The notes under the pieces: model-generated
The model's database searches: none
The model's input: only the letters and a program-made list of their open reading frames with translations
Told to the model about the DNA's origin: nothing
Shown here: positions 1 to 7,836 of the stretch, in pieces
Numbering within the stretch: position 1 is the first letter of the stretch
Layout: each line of letters starts with the position of its first letter
From: an uncultured bacterium
GTDB taxonomy: Bacteria; Bdellovibrionota_C; UBA2361; CALJRW01
Assembly (NCBI GenBank): GCA_937976335.1
Contig: CALJRW010000072.1
Coordinates: 1-55,368, forward strand
Direction: 5' to 3'
DNA length: 55,368 nt
Program-made: the position numbers and the translations under genes

Positions 1-188
1 CATTAACTGGTGCCAGCAACATTTATTCCAGAAATAACCTCAAAAAAATCAAAAATTAAGAAACTTTTCAGAATTTTTGTCGATAAACACAGATTATTAA
101 TTTAAAACTAAGAACAAGGGAAGAATGTTACTCACGCTAAATAATAAAACAAAATAGATAAAAATGTTGCTGGCACCAGTTAGACCAA
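1..188. mobile_element. Element A copy 1, MITE-like repeat
   Basis: This 188-bp stretch recurs at 2476-2663 with only three mismatches, in the same orientation. It has perfect 21-bp terminal inverted repeats at 4-24 and 162-182, with core ACTGGTGCCAGCAACATTT on the left and its complement on the right. It carries no coding sequence. The ends match those of the RAYT transposase element near 38150 and 39536, so it is read as a non-autonomous element mobilised by that transposase (inference). Identity with copy 2 runs a few bases beyond the inverted repeats on both sides. The left edge is the window start, so the repeat may extend further. From 189 to 261 nothing else is seen. Confidence 0.85.
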
Positions 189-261
189 AAAATTCTTAAG
201 TGATAATTTAGAGAGTTAGAAAATGAAAAATTGTCAGTTACACAGTTTGTGCAAGAGAGTC

Positions 262-810
262 CTAAAAAGCCCCAGCAAGCATGCTAAATGGATCTTTTTC
301 TTTTACAAACTTAAAATGCAAAAATGATCTTAAAGTTCGATCAGCGTCCCCCTCTTTCCAATCTTTAGTAATATGGGCATATGATGACATTCCGACAAGC
401 TTAGGAAAATCTTTTCCAGGGATTTGAGCGCTATTTATTCTTTCTTGCATCAAGGCAAGGTCAGCTGCGATTGAACCGAATTCATCTTGTGCAGGATCCT
501 CCATCCAAGCATTTTTCGCATGTGTAAATAAATCAATAGCAGATTTTGTATTTCCTTGAATAAATCTAATTTCTGATAAGTGAATAAAAACAGAAGCAAC
601 TAATATATTCTTAGCATGCACGAATCGCGTACCTAACTTACTCTCATCATAAGCCAATATAACTCTTAAAGAATTAACTAAAAGATAATCAACTAAAGCA
701 TACTCCTTTCGCTCTCTTAAAACACCAACATGCCCAACTAAAGTTCCAAGCATTTCAAAGGATTCATCAGCTTTGGTTGATGAAGCAGCATTCAATGAAA
801 GCTCTCCCAT
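262..810 (-). CDS. Hypothetical protein, possible TPR-like helices
   Basis: This 182-residue protein is not recognised. It is soluble, with no signal peptide or membrane segment. The middle (about residues 65-105) has a helix-turn-helix spacing like a tetratricopeptide repeat, with a stretch reading IRFIQGNTKSAIDLF, which hints at a protein-interaction scaffold; this is weak. Its ATG overlaps the stop of the upstream gene in a TAATG arrangement at 808-812, so the two are translationally coupled and probably act together. Both lie between the direct repeats of element A, which suggests a small accessory island. Confidence 0.6.
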   Translation of the reverse strand: MGELSLNAASSTKADESFEMLGTLVGHVGVLRERKEYALVDYLLVNSLRVILAYDESKLGTRFVHAKNILVASVFIHLSEIRFIQGNTKSAIDLFTHAKNAWMEDPAQDEFGSIAADLALMQERINSAQIPGKDFPKLVGMSSYAHITKDWKEGDADRTLRSFLHFKFVKEKDPFSMLAGAF

Positions 811-1577
811 TAAACTCTTATATATGAGGATCTATATCTTGAAACAGCAGCCCAATTTAAATATTTTTTAACAGCAGCCTGAACTTCAGGATCTTTTTTA
901 AGCCTTCCCCTTACATATCCGATGCTTCCTGTATTAAGGGTCCTCCGATCAAAACGTTCAAATTTAGACCCCTTTTCACCAAAAACTTCAGGAGTAAGTG
1001 TTTTTAAAATATAACCTTTTGCTGCCTCATAAGTTCTTTCACCAACGAATCCTTCCTCCGATATAAACTTTTCTAACCACATGTTATTTACTTCACCGCT
1101 TTCAAAACATTTTGCGTAAGCAATATCTGCGGCAAGCATGACCTCTTCCTGCATAGCTACAGGCACTCCGCCGATTCCATGAGCAATATAATGCAAGGCA
1201 GACTGTTCCTCCGAACTAGGAGCTCTGTCCATTGTTAAAAACTTAAGAGTCAACTTTACAATTAGTTCGTCTTGTTCTTGCTTGCCTAAGGTATGGAACA
1301 AGGATCTTGCAATTATAAAATTTCTCCTAAAAACTGCACTGTGATTTCCCCCAAAATTATAAGAATCTTCTGGAGCAGTATTTAAGTCCCACCCTCTTTC
1401 TTGATAGTCATCAATAGTAACTTGAGCTGCTTGACTTCGAAGGGTCTCTGGACTTAGTAAGCGCTCAATTTCTTTAGCTAGATTTAATTGCGTCTTTGGT
1501 TCAGGGGTATTAGGTGTACCACTAGTGTTTGATTCATTTTCTTCTAACTTCTCTAAACCGGGGATATAATACTTCAT
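810..1577 (-). CDS. Hypothetical protein, first gene of a two-gene operon
   Basis: This 255-residue protein is not recognised. After a proline-, threonine- and asparagine-rich N-terminus (about residues 10-30) it is a mixed, soluble sequence. There is no signal peptide, no membrane segment and no motif I can name. It ends in a basic tail with several arginines. It is followed by the 182-aa gene with a one-base stop/start overlap, so the pair is one operon. The divergent gene at 1705 begins 128 bp away, so this spacer likely holds both promoters. It may be part of an accessory module delimited by element A. Confidence 0.6.
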   Translation of the reverse strand: MKYYIPGLEKLEENESNTSGTPNTPEPKTQLNLAKEIERLLSPETLRSQAAQVTIDDYQERGWDLNTAPEDSYNFGGNHSAVFRRNFIIARSLFHTLGKQEQDELIVKLTLKFLTMDRAPSSEEQSALHYIAHGIGGVPVAMQEEVMLAADIAYAKCFESGEVNNMWLEKFISEEGFVGERTYEAAKGYILKTLTPEVFGEKGSKFERFDRRTLNTGSIGYVRGRLKKDPEVQAAVKKYLNWAAVSRYRSSYIRV

Positions 1578-1704
1578 TTTGGCCTAGCAAAGCCTAGCAT
1601 TATTTATTTTCTTACTCAAATTTGGACCCTAAATAGCACAGCTTATAGAAACTATTTTTTCAAATAGTCGATTATTCTAGTGAACAATTTCCACAAGGAG
1701 AAAA

Positions 1705-2232
1705 ATGAGCAAATCAATTGGAAGCAAAAGCTTTCACTATCCTAATCTTAAGTTAATTTCAAACTCTCCAGACACTATAGCAAAGAAAGATAACTCTGGA
1801 AAAATCGTTGATAACTCACTAGGAGCTACTAAAAATATAACGACAATTGCTGAAAAAATTTCCTCTATTGCTGAAGCGAAGCCTGAAAGAATTAGCACAA
1901 AGATCTTTAGAAGTATAAAAAACATTGCGATAAATCCACTTGTAAAAGGATTAAGAAAAATTGCACGTCCAGTTGAATGGTTTGTTAACGGGTACAATGT
2001 TGGAAAAGCGGCTAGAAAAGATTGGAATGCTGGCAAAGGAGATTATTCAAATACTAAAAAGCAAGCACTTAAAGTTACGGTTGATGTAGGCGGTGGATTG
2101 GCAATTGGAGCTGCAACAACAGGCCTTACTGCAGCTGCATTAGGAATTGCTTCAACTGCAGCTCTTCCAGTTGCGGCAGGAGCAGCTGCAATTATTGGAT
2201 TTGGATTATTAGTTGATAAGATTTTCGAATAA
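1705..2232 (+). CDS. Small protein with Gly/Ala-rich hydrophobic C-terminus
   Basis: This 175-residue protein is preceded by a clear Shine-Dalgarno AAGGAG at 1695-1700, which fixes the start. The first 120 residues are polar and basic. Residues about 127-170 form a long glycine/alanine-rich hydrophobic stretch (GGGLAIGAATTGLTAAALG and onward) that resembles glycine-zipper membrane segments seen in some secreted toxins and pore-formers. No cysteine and no N-terminal signal peptide are seen. The family is unknown. It is transcribed divergently from the two-gene operon at 810-1577 and convergently with 2234-2497. A membrane-active role is inference only. Confidence 0.6.
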   Translation: MSKSIGSKSFHYPNLKLISNSPDTIAKKDNSGKIVDNSLGATKNITTIAEKISSIAEAKPERISTKIFRSIKNIAINPLVKGLRKIARPVEWFVNGYNVGKAARKDWNAGKGDYSNTKKQALKVTVDVGGGLAIGAATTGLTAAALGIASTAALPVAAGAAAIIGFGLLVDKIFE

Positions 2233-2233
2233 G

Positions 2234-2497
2234 CTAGGCTGATAAAACAGACGATGAAAAGACTAATTCACCTGTTTTAATGTTTATGCCAGTAAGCACC
2301 ACAGGAATTGGCTTGTCTTTTGTATGTACTTTCCTAGTTGCTCTGTCCAAAATTCTAGGCTTCTTACCAGGTCTCTTTATTTCAAAACGACTTGAGGTAG
2401 AGATCCTACCTTTCATGCCACCAAGTTGAATTTCTATTTGACCATTTTCAGTTACAGAAGAAACTTTAGGACTGACATTAACTGGTGCCAGCAACAT
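2234..2497 (-). CDS. Hypothetical protein, probably truncated by element A
   Basis: This 87-residue reading frame has its ATG (2495-2497) inside the left inverted repeat of element A copy 2, so its first residues (MLLAPV) are encoded by the repeat. The rest is short, polar and beta-like, and is not recognised. The likely reading is the C-terminal remnant of a longer gene cut by insertion of the element. An alternative is a gene now started from the element. It is convergent with 1705-2232, with one base between the stop codons. Whether it is expressed is unclear. Confidence 0.4.
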   Translation of the reverse strand: MLLAPVNVSPKVSSVTENGQIEIQLGGMKGRISTSSRFEIKRPGKKPRILDRATRKVHTKDKPIPVVLTGINIKTGELVFSSSVLSA

Positions 2498-2663
2498 TTA
2501 TTCCAGAAATAACCTCAAAAAAATCAAAAATTAAGAAACTTTTCAGAATTTTTGTCGATAAACACAGATTATTAATTTAAAACTAAGAACAAGGTAAGAA
2601 TGTTACTCACGCTAAATAATAAAACAAAATAGAGAAAAATGTTGGTGGCACCAGTTAGACCAA
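2476..2663. mobile_element. Element A copy 2, MITE-like repeat
   Basis: This is the second 188-bp copy of element A, with three mismatches to copy 1 at 1-188. Terminal inverted repeats lie at 2479-2499 and 2637-2657; the right one carries a single mismatch (GGTGG for GCTGG). Together with copy 1 it brackets 2.3 kb holding four small unknown genes in a composite-transposon-like layout. It lies 31 bp from the udk stop codon. Each inverted repeat contains an outward-facing ATG. Confidence 0.88.
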
Positions 2664-2694
2664 GACCAAAGCGTCGACTAAATTACGCAGAAAC

Positions 2695-3291
2695 TCAGAT
2701 CAAGGCATCAACTACCTTCCTAGCCTCTCCAACCCCAAACTTGCCACCATCAATAACCTCATCTGCAAATTTCTTAGTAGGCAAACAAAACTTCTCATAC
2801 ATCGGAAGCACTGTAGTTTCCCACTGAAATTTTACAAATTCTTTAGTTCTTCCTCGCTCCCTAATATCTCTATCAAGCTTTCTTTGATACATTAACTTAG
2901 TATCAGCTTCAATAAAAATTGACTTATCATATAAATCTCTAAGATCAGGATTCAAAAGTGCAAAAATGCCGTCAACAATTAACAAACTTGGAGGAGTTAA
3001 GATTTTAACTTTAGAGGATCTATTGTGTTTAGCAAAATCATAAATAGGTACTTTAATAGTTTTACCTTTTAGTAATTCAGCTAAATGTTTATGTAACAAA
3101 CTGAATTCAAGAGAATCTGGATTATCAAAATTTATTAGCTCTCTTTGTTTAAAAGTTAAATTACTTGTATCTTTGTAATAAGAATCAATAGATAAAATTT
3201 GAATTTCATCTTTTTTGGCCAAACCTTCAATTAAATTAGCAAGAGTAGTTTTCCCCGAGGCACTTCCACCTGCTATTCCTAGAATTTTCAA
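2695..3291 (-). CDS. udk: Uridine kinase
   Basis: This 198-aa cytoplasmic enzyme phosphorylates uridine and cytidine with NTP in pyrimidine salvage. The P-loop GGSASGKT is at residues 8-15, followed by the nucleoside-binding IDSYYKD (about 36-42). The lid region has RDIRERGRT, matching the RDINERGRS type of Udk. Length is close to the usual 205-215 residues, and the sequence looks complete although element A copy 2 ends only 31 bp past its stop. It lies 12 bp downstream of the DDAH-like gene on the same strand, so the two are probably co-transcribed. Other phosphoribulokinase/uridine-kinase family members are the only serious alternative. Confidence 0.9.
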   Translation of the reverse strand: MKILGIAGGSASGKTTLANLIEGLAKKDEIQILSIDSYYKDTSNLTFKQRELINFDNPDSLEFSLLHKHLAELLKGKTIKVPIYDFAKHNRSSKVKILTPPSLLIVDGIFALLNPDLRDLYDKSIFIEADTKLMYQRKLDRDIRERGRTKEFVKFQWETTVLPMYEKFCLPTKKFADEVIDGGKFGVGEARKVVDALI

Positions 3292-3303
3292 GCTCTTTCT
3301 CCA

Positions 3304-4140
3304 TCAATCGATTACTCTATCTAAACGAATGCACAGACATTTAGCTGACCCACCTGCTTTCATAAATTGATCAAGTTCACATTTATGAACAGTAAATCCA
3401 AGACTTTCTACAATATTATAAGTTTCTTCACAGCCAGCAGCCATGATTATATCATTTCCAATAGGAACAGTATTGCAAACAAATCGCTTCGCATCGTTTT
3501 CACAAACTGGAATTAATTCTATTTCATTTTCCATTTTTTTTATACTATCTTTTGTAAAAGCATCTAAAAATACAAGGGCTTTTTTATCATCTATTGGAGC
3601 AAAGCATGTATCTAAGTGATAAAAGTATGAATTTGTTAATTCACAAAGTATAATGTTTTTAACATCAAGTTCAGAAGAAACTAAATCATATACATTTGGA
3701 TCAGTTCTAAAACCATAACCAGCAAATAATTTGTCTTGAAAAAAAAGAGCATCTCCTTCGCCTTCAAAACTATATTTAGAATTTTTTCCAACTACCTCAA
3801 ATCCATTTTTTATAAACCATTTTTCATATACTGGCTCTTCTCCTTGCCTCTCAGAATATTGAAATTTAGCTAAGAAGGCCTTTTTATCTTTTACTAAAGC
3901 AGCATTTGCAGTAAAGACTAAATCAGGGTTAGCTTCTGTACCTTTAAGTATTTCTGTATTTGCCCCAATTTTTTCAAAAGCTTTCAAAAGACCTTGCCAC
4001 TGGGTAAGGGATTTTGAACTGTCAGGCTTGTTTTTTACACTCATCCAAGGATTGATTTCATATTTCACATCAAAAAAATCTGGGCTGCATAGTAACCAAC
4101 TTCCTTTAGGATAATTTGCACTAGAATTTAAATTAGACAT
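3304..4140 (-). CDS. Dimethylarginine dimethylaminohydrolase / arginine deiminase-family hydrolase
   Basis: This 278-aa protein is of the guanidino-group-modifying (amidinotransferase/DDAH) pentein fold. Visible landmarks are PDLVFTANAAL (72-82), the acidic GEGDAL (127-132), the catalytic histidine in HLDTCF (H175) and the nucleophile cysteine near the C-terminus in GGSAKC (C268). All the expected active-site parts are present. Family members hydrolyse methylarginine or arginine to citrulline plus an amine or ammonia; which substrate is used here cannot be told. It is cytoplasmic, with no signal peptide. It is followed by udk after 12 bp. Element B copy 1 sits upstream, between this gene and HerA. 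Confidence 0.85.
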   Translation of the reverse strand: MSNLNSSANYPKGSWLLCSPDFFDVKYEINPWMSVKNKPDSSKSLTQWQGLLKAFEKIGANTEILKGTEANPDLVFTANAALVKDKKAFLAKFQYSERQGEEPVYEKWFIKNGFEVVGKNSKYSFEGEGDALFFQDKLFAGYGFRTDPNVYDLVSSELDVKNIILCELTNSYFYHLDTCFAPIDDKKALVFLDAFTKDSIKKMENEIELIPVCENDAKRFVCNTVPIGNDIIMAAGCEETYNIVESLGFTVHKCELDQFMKAGGSAKCLCIRLDRVID

Positions 4141-4175
4141 ACTTTTTATTTAACTATTTAAAAAAATTTAAGCAA

Positions 4176-4265
4176 TATATACTGCTCGAACATATAAATC
4201 TGAATTTATGCTATGCATAAATTGCAAGAAAAAAAACGGTAAAACCAAACGTCGAGCAGTATATA
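4176..4265. mobile_element. Element B copy 1, 90-bp repeat with terminal inverted repeats
   Basis: This element has perfect 14-bp inverted repeats: TATATACTGCTCGA at 4176-4189 and its complement at 4252-4265. About 60 bp lie between them, including CGGTAAAACC near the right end. A second copy, about 93 percent identical by eye and inverted, is at 11839-11926. It has no coding capacity. Its right end stops one base before the HerA stop codon (4267-4269), so it looks inserted immediately downstream of that gene. Confidence 0.85.
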
Positions 4266-4266
4266 C

Positions 4267-5976
4267 TTAAGACCAAAACTTCTGGTAATCTGCACCACTT
4301 GAGAACGGCTTATACACTGGCGGTTCAACTCTAACCTCTAAAGGCATAGGGAAGTCAACCCCCATAATTATAGCCTGTCCTGGAGTAAGTGTTGGAATAG
4401 CATTTATCGATGCCGTATCGATATCTCCCGATGCTCGTTCAATAATATGCCTATCTAAATCATTAGTTAATCTATGAATTACAAGAGTTCCCATCTGAGA
4501 CAAAACACCTTCAGGTATATCTCTAGGTCGCTGAGTAGCTAAACACATTGTGATAGAATATTTTCTCCCCTCCTTTGCTATTAACGCAAATGAATCAAGT
4601 GAATATTGAGAACCTTCTTGAATATATGTTTTATTTAAAAATTGGTGAGCCTCATCCAGAGTTATTAGTATTGGAGCTTTTCTAAAAACATCTTTTCTAG
4701 CTAAGCCTAATAAGTATCTCCCTAAAGAATTAACAACAATTTCTCTAATAGAATTAGCGAAAGAAAGGTACTGTAAATTAATCCTTAAAATACTATTTTC
4801 TTTATCTTTTAAGAAAGCGTTGATTTCATTTAAAAGAGAAGGCTTGCCTTCGGGCTGAAATAAAGGCGCCATAGGACCAGACTTTCTCATTTCATCAATT
4901 CTTCCCATGAGCGCTGTACAATAAGAAAGAGCTGGAGAATTAGGTCCTCCCCACACTCCCGGCTCTTGAGCACTTCTCTGTGGATCAACACATTCATTTC
5001 TAATTTGTCTGGTTAAGTTATCAAGAAGAAATGTGCAGTAAGAACTATCAACTTCTTCAAAATGTTTTGCACATGCTTTTTCAAACTCAAGTTTATCTCT
5101 ATGCGCTTTAACAATAGTACCATCAGGAGCTAGCCCTGGCTCTAACCTCGCAATTTTTAAGCTTTTCATAGCTTCTTTAAGTTTTGGAGCTTGATAATCA
5201 CCACTTGGTGAAAAAATTACAAATAAATCTTGTTCTGTTAAGTGATAATAAGGCAAAGAGACTTCTTTTGAACCTCTTTGTTTTAGATCTTCACCTAAAT
5301 GAACATGTTTAACACCTCTTTCCATTGTGTAGAATTCACCTGTTGCATCAAGTAAAATTATTTTTGATTTATGCTTTGCACATTCTTCCATTAACCTCGC
5401 AACACTCCAACTCTTTCCACTCCCACTCATTCCAACAATCCCACAATGACGGCCAAACATTTTTTCTGGCGTTAACGTGACAGGAGTCGCTTCAGCATTC
5501 CAAAGCTTTGCATAAGAAATTGTTACATCATTTTGTCCGGCACCTGTTTCGAGTTGATGCTCAAGTACGATTTGAATAATTTTACTGTGTGCTCTATATG
5601 CACCTTCTTGTATTTTAGGACGATGTGCAACACCATCAAAAATTTCACCTGTTTGAAAATTGATTGAAATTACAAGTTTTACAACTGCTATCAACTGATT
5701 CTTGTCATTCGCATCCTCTGAAAGACTAGCAAATTCACCACTTGTATCCATTTTAAGATCGCTTACTTTTCCAAGCACTCCATTAGTCCCACACTTTAGA
5801 ATTACATATTCACCAACATTAGTTTGCTCTAAAACTTCTCCAGATTCTGTAACTTCTTCTCTAAGAATTATTTTTGCTACAGATGGTCCAGATTCAACAA
5901 TTGTTCCAATTAGGTTCTCTTGAGCGAATGGGTTGATTTGCCCACCACTTGATTCAGTATTTTCATTACTTGTCAT
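4267..5976 (-). CDS. HerA-like DUF87 ATPase
   Basis: This 569-aa protein is of the HerA/FtsK-type hexameric ATPase family. The N-terminus (about 20-125) fits a HAS-barrel. The ATPase core has Walker A GMSGSGKS (182-189), Walker B ILITLDEAHQF with D441/E442, and the sensor stretch ATQRPRD (480-486), followed by an arginine-rich ERASGD. Family members translocate DNA, often with the nuclease NurA in end resection, and some act in phage-defence pairs. No NurA, Sir2 or DUF4297 partner is encoded next to it, so its role is open. The stop codon abuts element B copy 1. Confidence 0.85.
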   Translation of the reverse strand: MTSNENTESSGGQINPFAQENLIGTIVESGPSVAKIILREEVTESGEVLEQTNVGEYVILKCGTNGVLGKVSDLKMDTSGEFASLSEDANDKNQLIAVVKLVISINFQTGEIFDGVAHRPKIQEGAYRAHSKIIQIVLEHQLETGAGQNDVTISYAKLWNAEATPVTLTPEKMFGRHCGIVGMSGSGKSWSVARLMEECAKHKSKIILLDATGEFYTMERGVKHVHLGEDLKQRGSKEVSLPYYHLTEQDLFVIFSPSGDYQAPKLKEAMKSLKIARLEPGLAPDGTIVKAHRDKLEFEKACAKHFEEVDSSYCTFLLDNLTRQIRNECVDPQRSAQEPGVWGGPNSPALSYCTALMGRIDEMRKSGPMAPLFQPEGKPSLLNEINAFLKDKENSILRINLQYLSFANSIREIVVNSLGRYLLGLARKDVFRKAPILITLDEAHQFLNKTYIQEGSQYSLDSFALIAKEGRKYSITMCLATQRPRDIPEGVLSQMGTLVIHRLTNDLDRHIIERASGDIDTASINAIPTLTPGQAIIMGVDFPMPLEVRVEPPVYKPFSSGADYQKFWS

Positions 5977-6316
5977 TACGTTAAGACCTTAAAATTACTA
6001 CATTTTTATATATTTTCAGACTAAAACAACTTGGTCTTATCTTTTGATGAGGATTTTTGGGTGCAGATTCGGAAATTATACTAGAGTTGTCCCAACATTT
6101 CAGATCACAAATGCTCCATTGAGTAGATGTCGAACTTAAATCACTAGTAAAAATAAATTATTACTAGAGCATTGCTCACTATAGGTAAGCTTTTACAAGT
6201 GCTTATAAGAGAATATGCAATAAAGGCCGGAAATGTATAATTAAAAAAATTAATAACTTCCATAAATTTCCCTATCTCGTTTTCATTGCTCTTACAACCT
6301 TACTATTACTTCGGAA
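5977..6316. other. Intergenic stretch with no recognised feature
   Basis: This 340-bp AT-rich spacer lies between the HerA-like gene and the outer-membrane barrel gene, both on the minus strand. I looked for inverted repeats shared with the other elements, tRNA-like sequence and hairpins followed by T-runs, and saw none. It probably holds the HerA promoter and the 3' end of the export operon. Confidence 0.5.
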
Positions 6317-7720
6317 CTAAAAACCTCTAGAAAAATCATAACGAGTTCTAAAGAAAAACTGGTCATTTGCATCAAACTGACCAAAAAAACTATCCTCTTC
6401 TCCTCCAAATTGAAACCAACCAGCAGATAATTTTAAATCTTCTAAAGCTTTATAAATAGCTTCAGCTTTGTAATAAAAATTAGATTGTGTTAATCCAACA
6501 CTCCCGGTTAATTGTAATTTTAATTTTTCTCCATAGTAATCCTTACTTACACGAGCGAATAAAGCAGATTCATAAGAATCAAGATTCATTCCGGCTTGTC
6601 TATCTGGCAAATATCCTTGTAAAAGTTGTAAATTCATATACAAACCAGAGTTGAATGTATAGTCAATCCCAAGTAAATTTTGAAATAAGTCTGAGTTAAC
6701 AACAAAATCTCCATCAGTTTGATCGCTAGTAGCGAAGGCTTTATCCAAAGTATAAACAAACTCACCTCTAAACCCGACCGCGCCAATATTTGTCTCAAAA
6801 TCAGAACCAATTGAATGTTGTCTTTTCCAATCAGCACGAGCTCTTGCTTCTCCAGTAGTAGGATCTTGACTCACAACATAAGTAGGAAATTGGTCTCTAT
6901 GCGAAGAATAACTCACTGAAAAATCACCCCAATCTAACTCTCTTAACAATCTTGCAGCATACACAGAGTTACTTAAAGAATCACTTAAGGAATCCTCTTC
7001 TAAACTAGCATCTCCAAAATTTTGTCTTATTAATCGTCTATTAGCTAGTTCCCAATCCCTACCAGTTCCTGCAAGTAAATTTTCTCTAAAATAAGGTATC
7101 CAAACAGTTTCTAAAGAATAAGTATCAGCTGGAAAATATTTTAAATATGCAGCAGTCACAGGATGCTTTCTATCCTGCCTATCAAGATTAAAAAATTCTC
7201 TAAAATCTTCAGGTGTAAAATTATCAATCGGATTAACTTGATCTCCCTTACCCCATCGAATTACTTGTCGACCAAGTCTAAGATCAAACTTCTCTCTTTC
7301 AATGTCAACATACATTTCCCAAGGCCTAAATATTGTATCCTCAGATTCAAAATCATCAATTTGATTCGAAATGTAATCTAACTCTTGGTTAACTCCTATA
7401 CGAGCAGTAGCAAAATCAAATAAATTTAAATCAGCATTTAACCTTAAATAGTTTCTTAGTTCATATGTGCCTTCTTGCAGAGAATCTCGCTCGTAATCAA
7501 AATACTGTCTTGAATCAATAAAACCATCAATACTTTGAATAAAATTTCCAAAAAAACTTCCAACAGAATTGCTATGTTGATTTTGTGATAACGAATCTAC
7601 AGTACCCTCATTCGCCAAAATTTGTGTTTCAGAATTTTCAAGAATACTTTCTGCATAAAGTACGCTGGAAAAACAATATACAGCAATTTGCGCAAATAGC
7701 AGTAATTTTTTATTTATCAT
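6317..7720 (-). CDS. DUF1302-type outer-membrane beta-barrel protein
   Basis: This 467-aa protein starts with a Sec signal peptide (about residues 1-24, ending SSVLYA). The rest alternates in the manner of a large beta-barrel and ends in aromatic FSRGF. The stretch LGRQVIRWGKGDQVNPIDNF followed by DRQDRKHP resembles DUF1302/alginate-export-like barrels. In Proteobacteria these travel with MMPL/RND exporters and LolA-like outer-membrane lipoprotein-sorting proteins, the set found directly upstream here. It is therefore a candidate outer-membrane exit for the exported lipid (inference). It lies 116 bp downstream of MMPL exporter 1 and is probably the last gene of the operon. Confidence 0.8.
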   Translation of the reverse strand: MINKKLLLFAQIAVYCFSSVLYAESILENSETQILANEGTVDSLSQNQHSNSVGSFFGNFIQSIDGFIDSRQYFDYERDSLQEGTYELRNYLRLNADLNLFDFATARIGVNQELDYISNQIDDFESEDTIFRPWEMYVDIEREKFDLRLGRQVIRWGKGDQVNPIDNFTPEDFREFFNLDRQDRKHPVTAAYLKYFPADTYSLETVWIPYFRENLLAGTGRDWELANRRLIRQNFGDASLEEDSLSDSLSNSVYAARLLRELDWGDFSVSYSSHRDQFPTYVVSQDPTTGEARARADWKRQHSIGSDFETNIGAVGFRGEFVYTLDKAFATSDQTDGDFVVNSDLFQNLLGIDYTFNSGLYMNLQLLQGYLPDRQAGMNLDSYESALFARVSKDYYGEKLKLQLTGSVGLTQSNFYYKAEAIYKALEDLKLSAGWFQFGGEEDSFFGQFDANDQFFFRTRYDFSRGF

Positions 7721-7836
7721 CTTACCTCTCTATTATGAATTTAGAAACAAAACTTTATGTAAGTCCAACAAGAATATAAACAATCAATTTAATTGTCTAT
7801 ATATTAATTTGACGTTATTAACTAAGAGTAAGATTT

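Noticed and set aside
1737..2036. Minus-strand open frame inside 1705-2232
   Set aside because: It is a shadow of the plus-strand gene, which has a strong ribosome site; the hydrophobic translation is an artefact of the opposite strand.
2639..2827. Open frame on the plus strand beginning in the right repeat of element A
   Set aside because: It runs antisense over the end of udk, its first residues come from the repeat, and the rest has no protein-like character.
4267..5976. Phage-defence HerA system
   Set aside because: No partner effector is adjacent, so a defence call cannot be supported.
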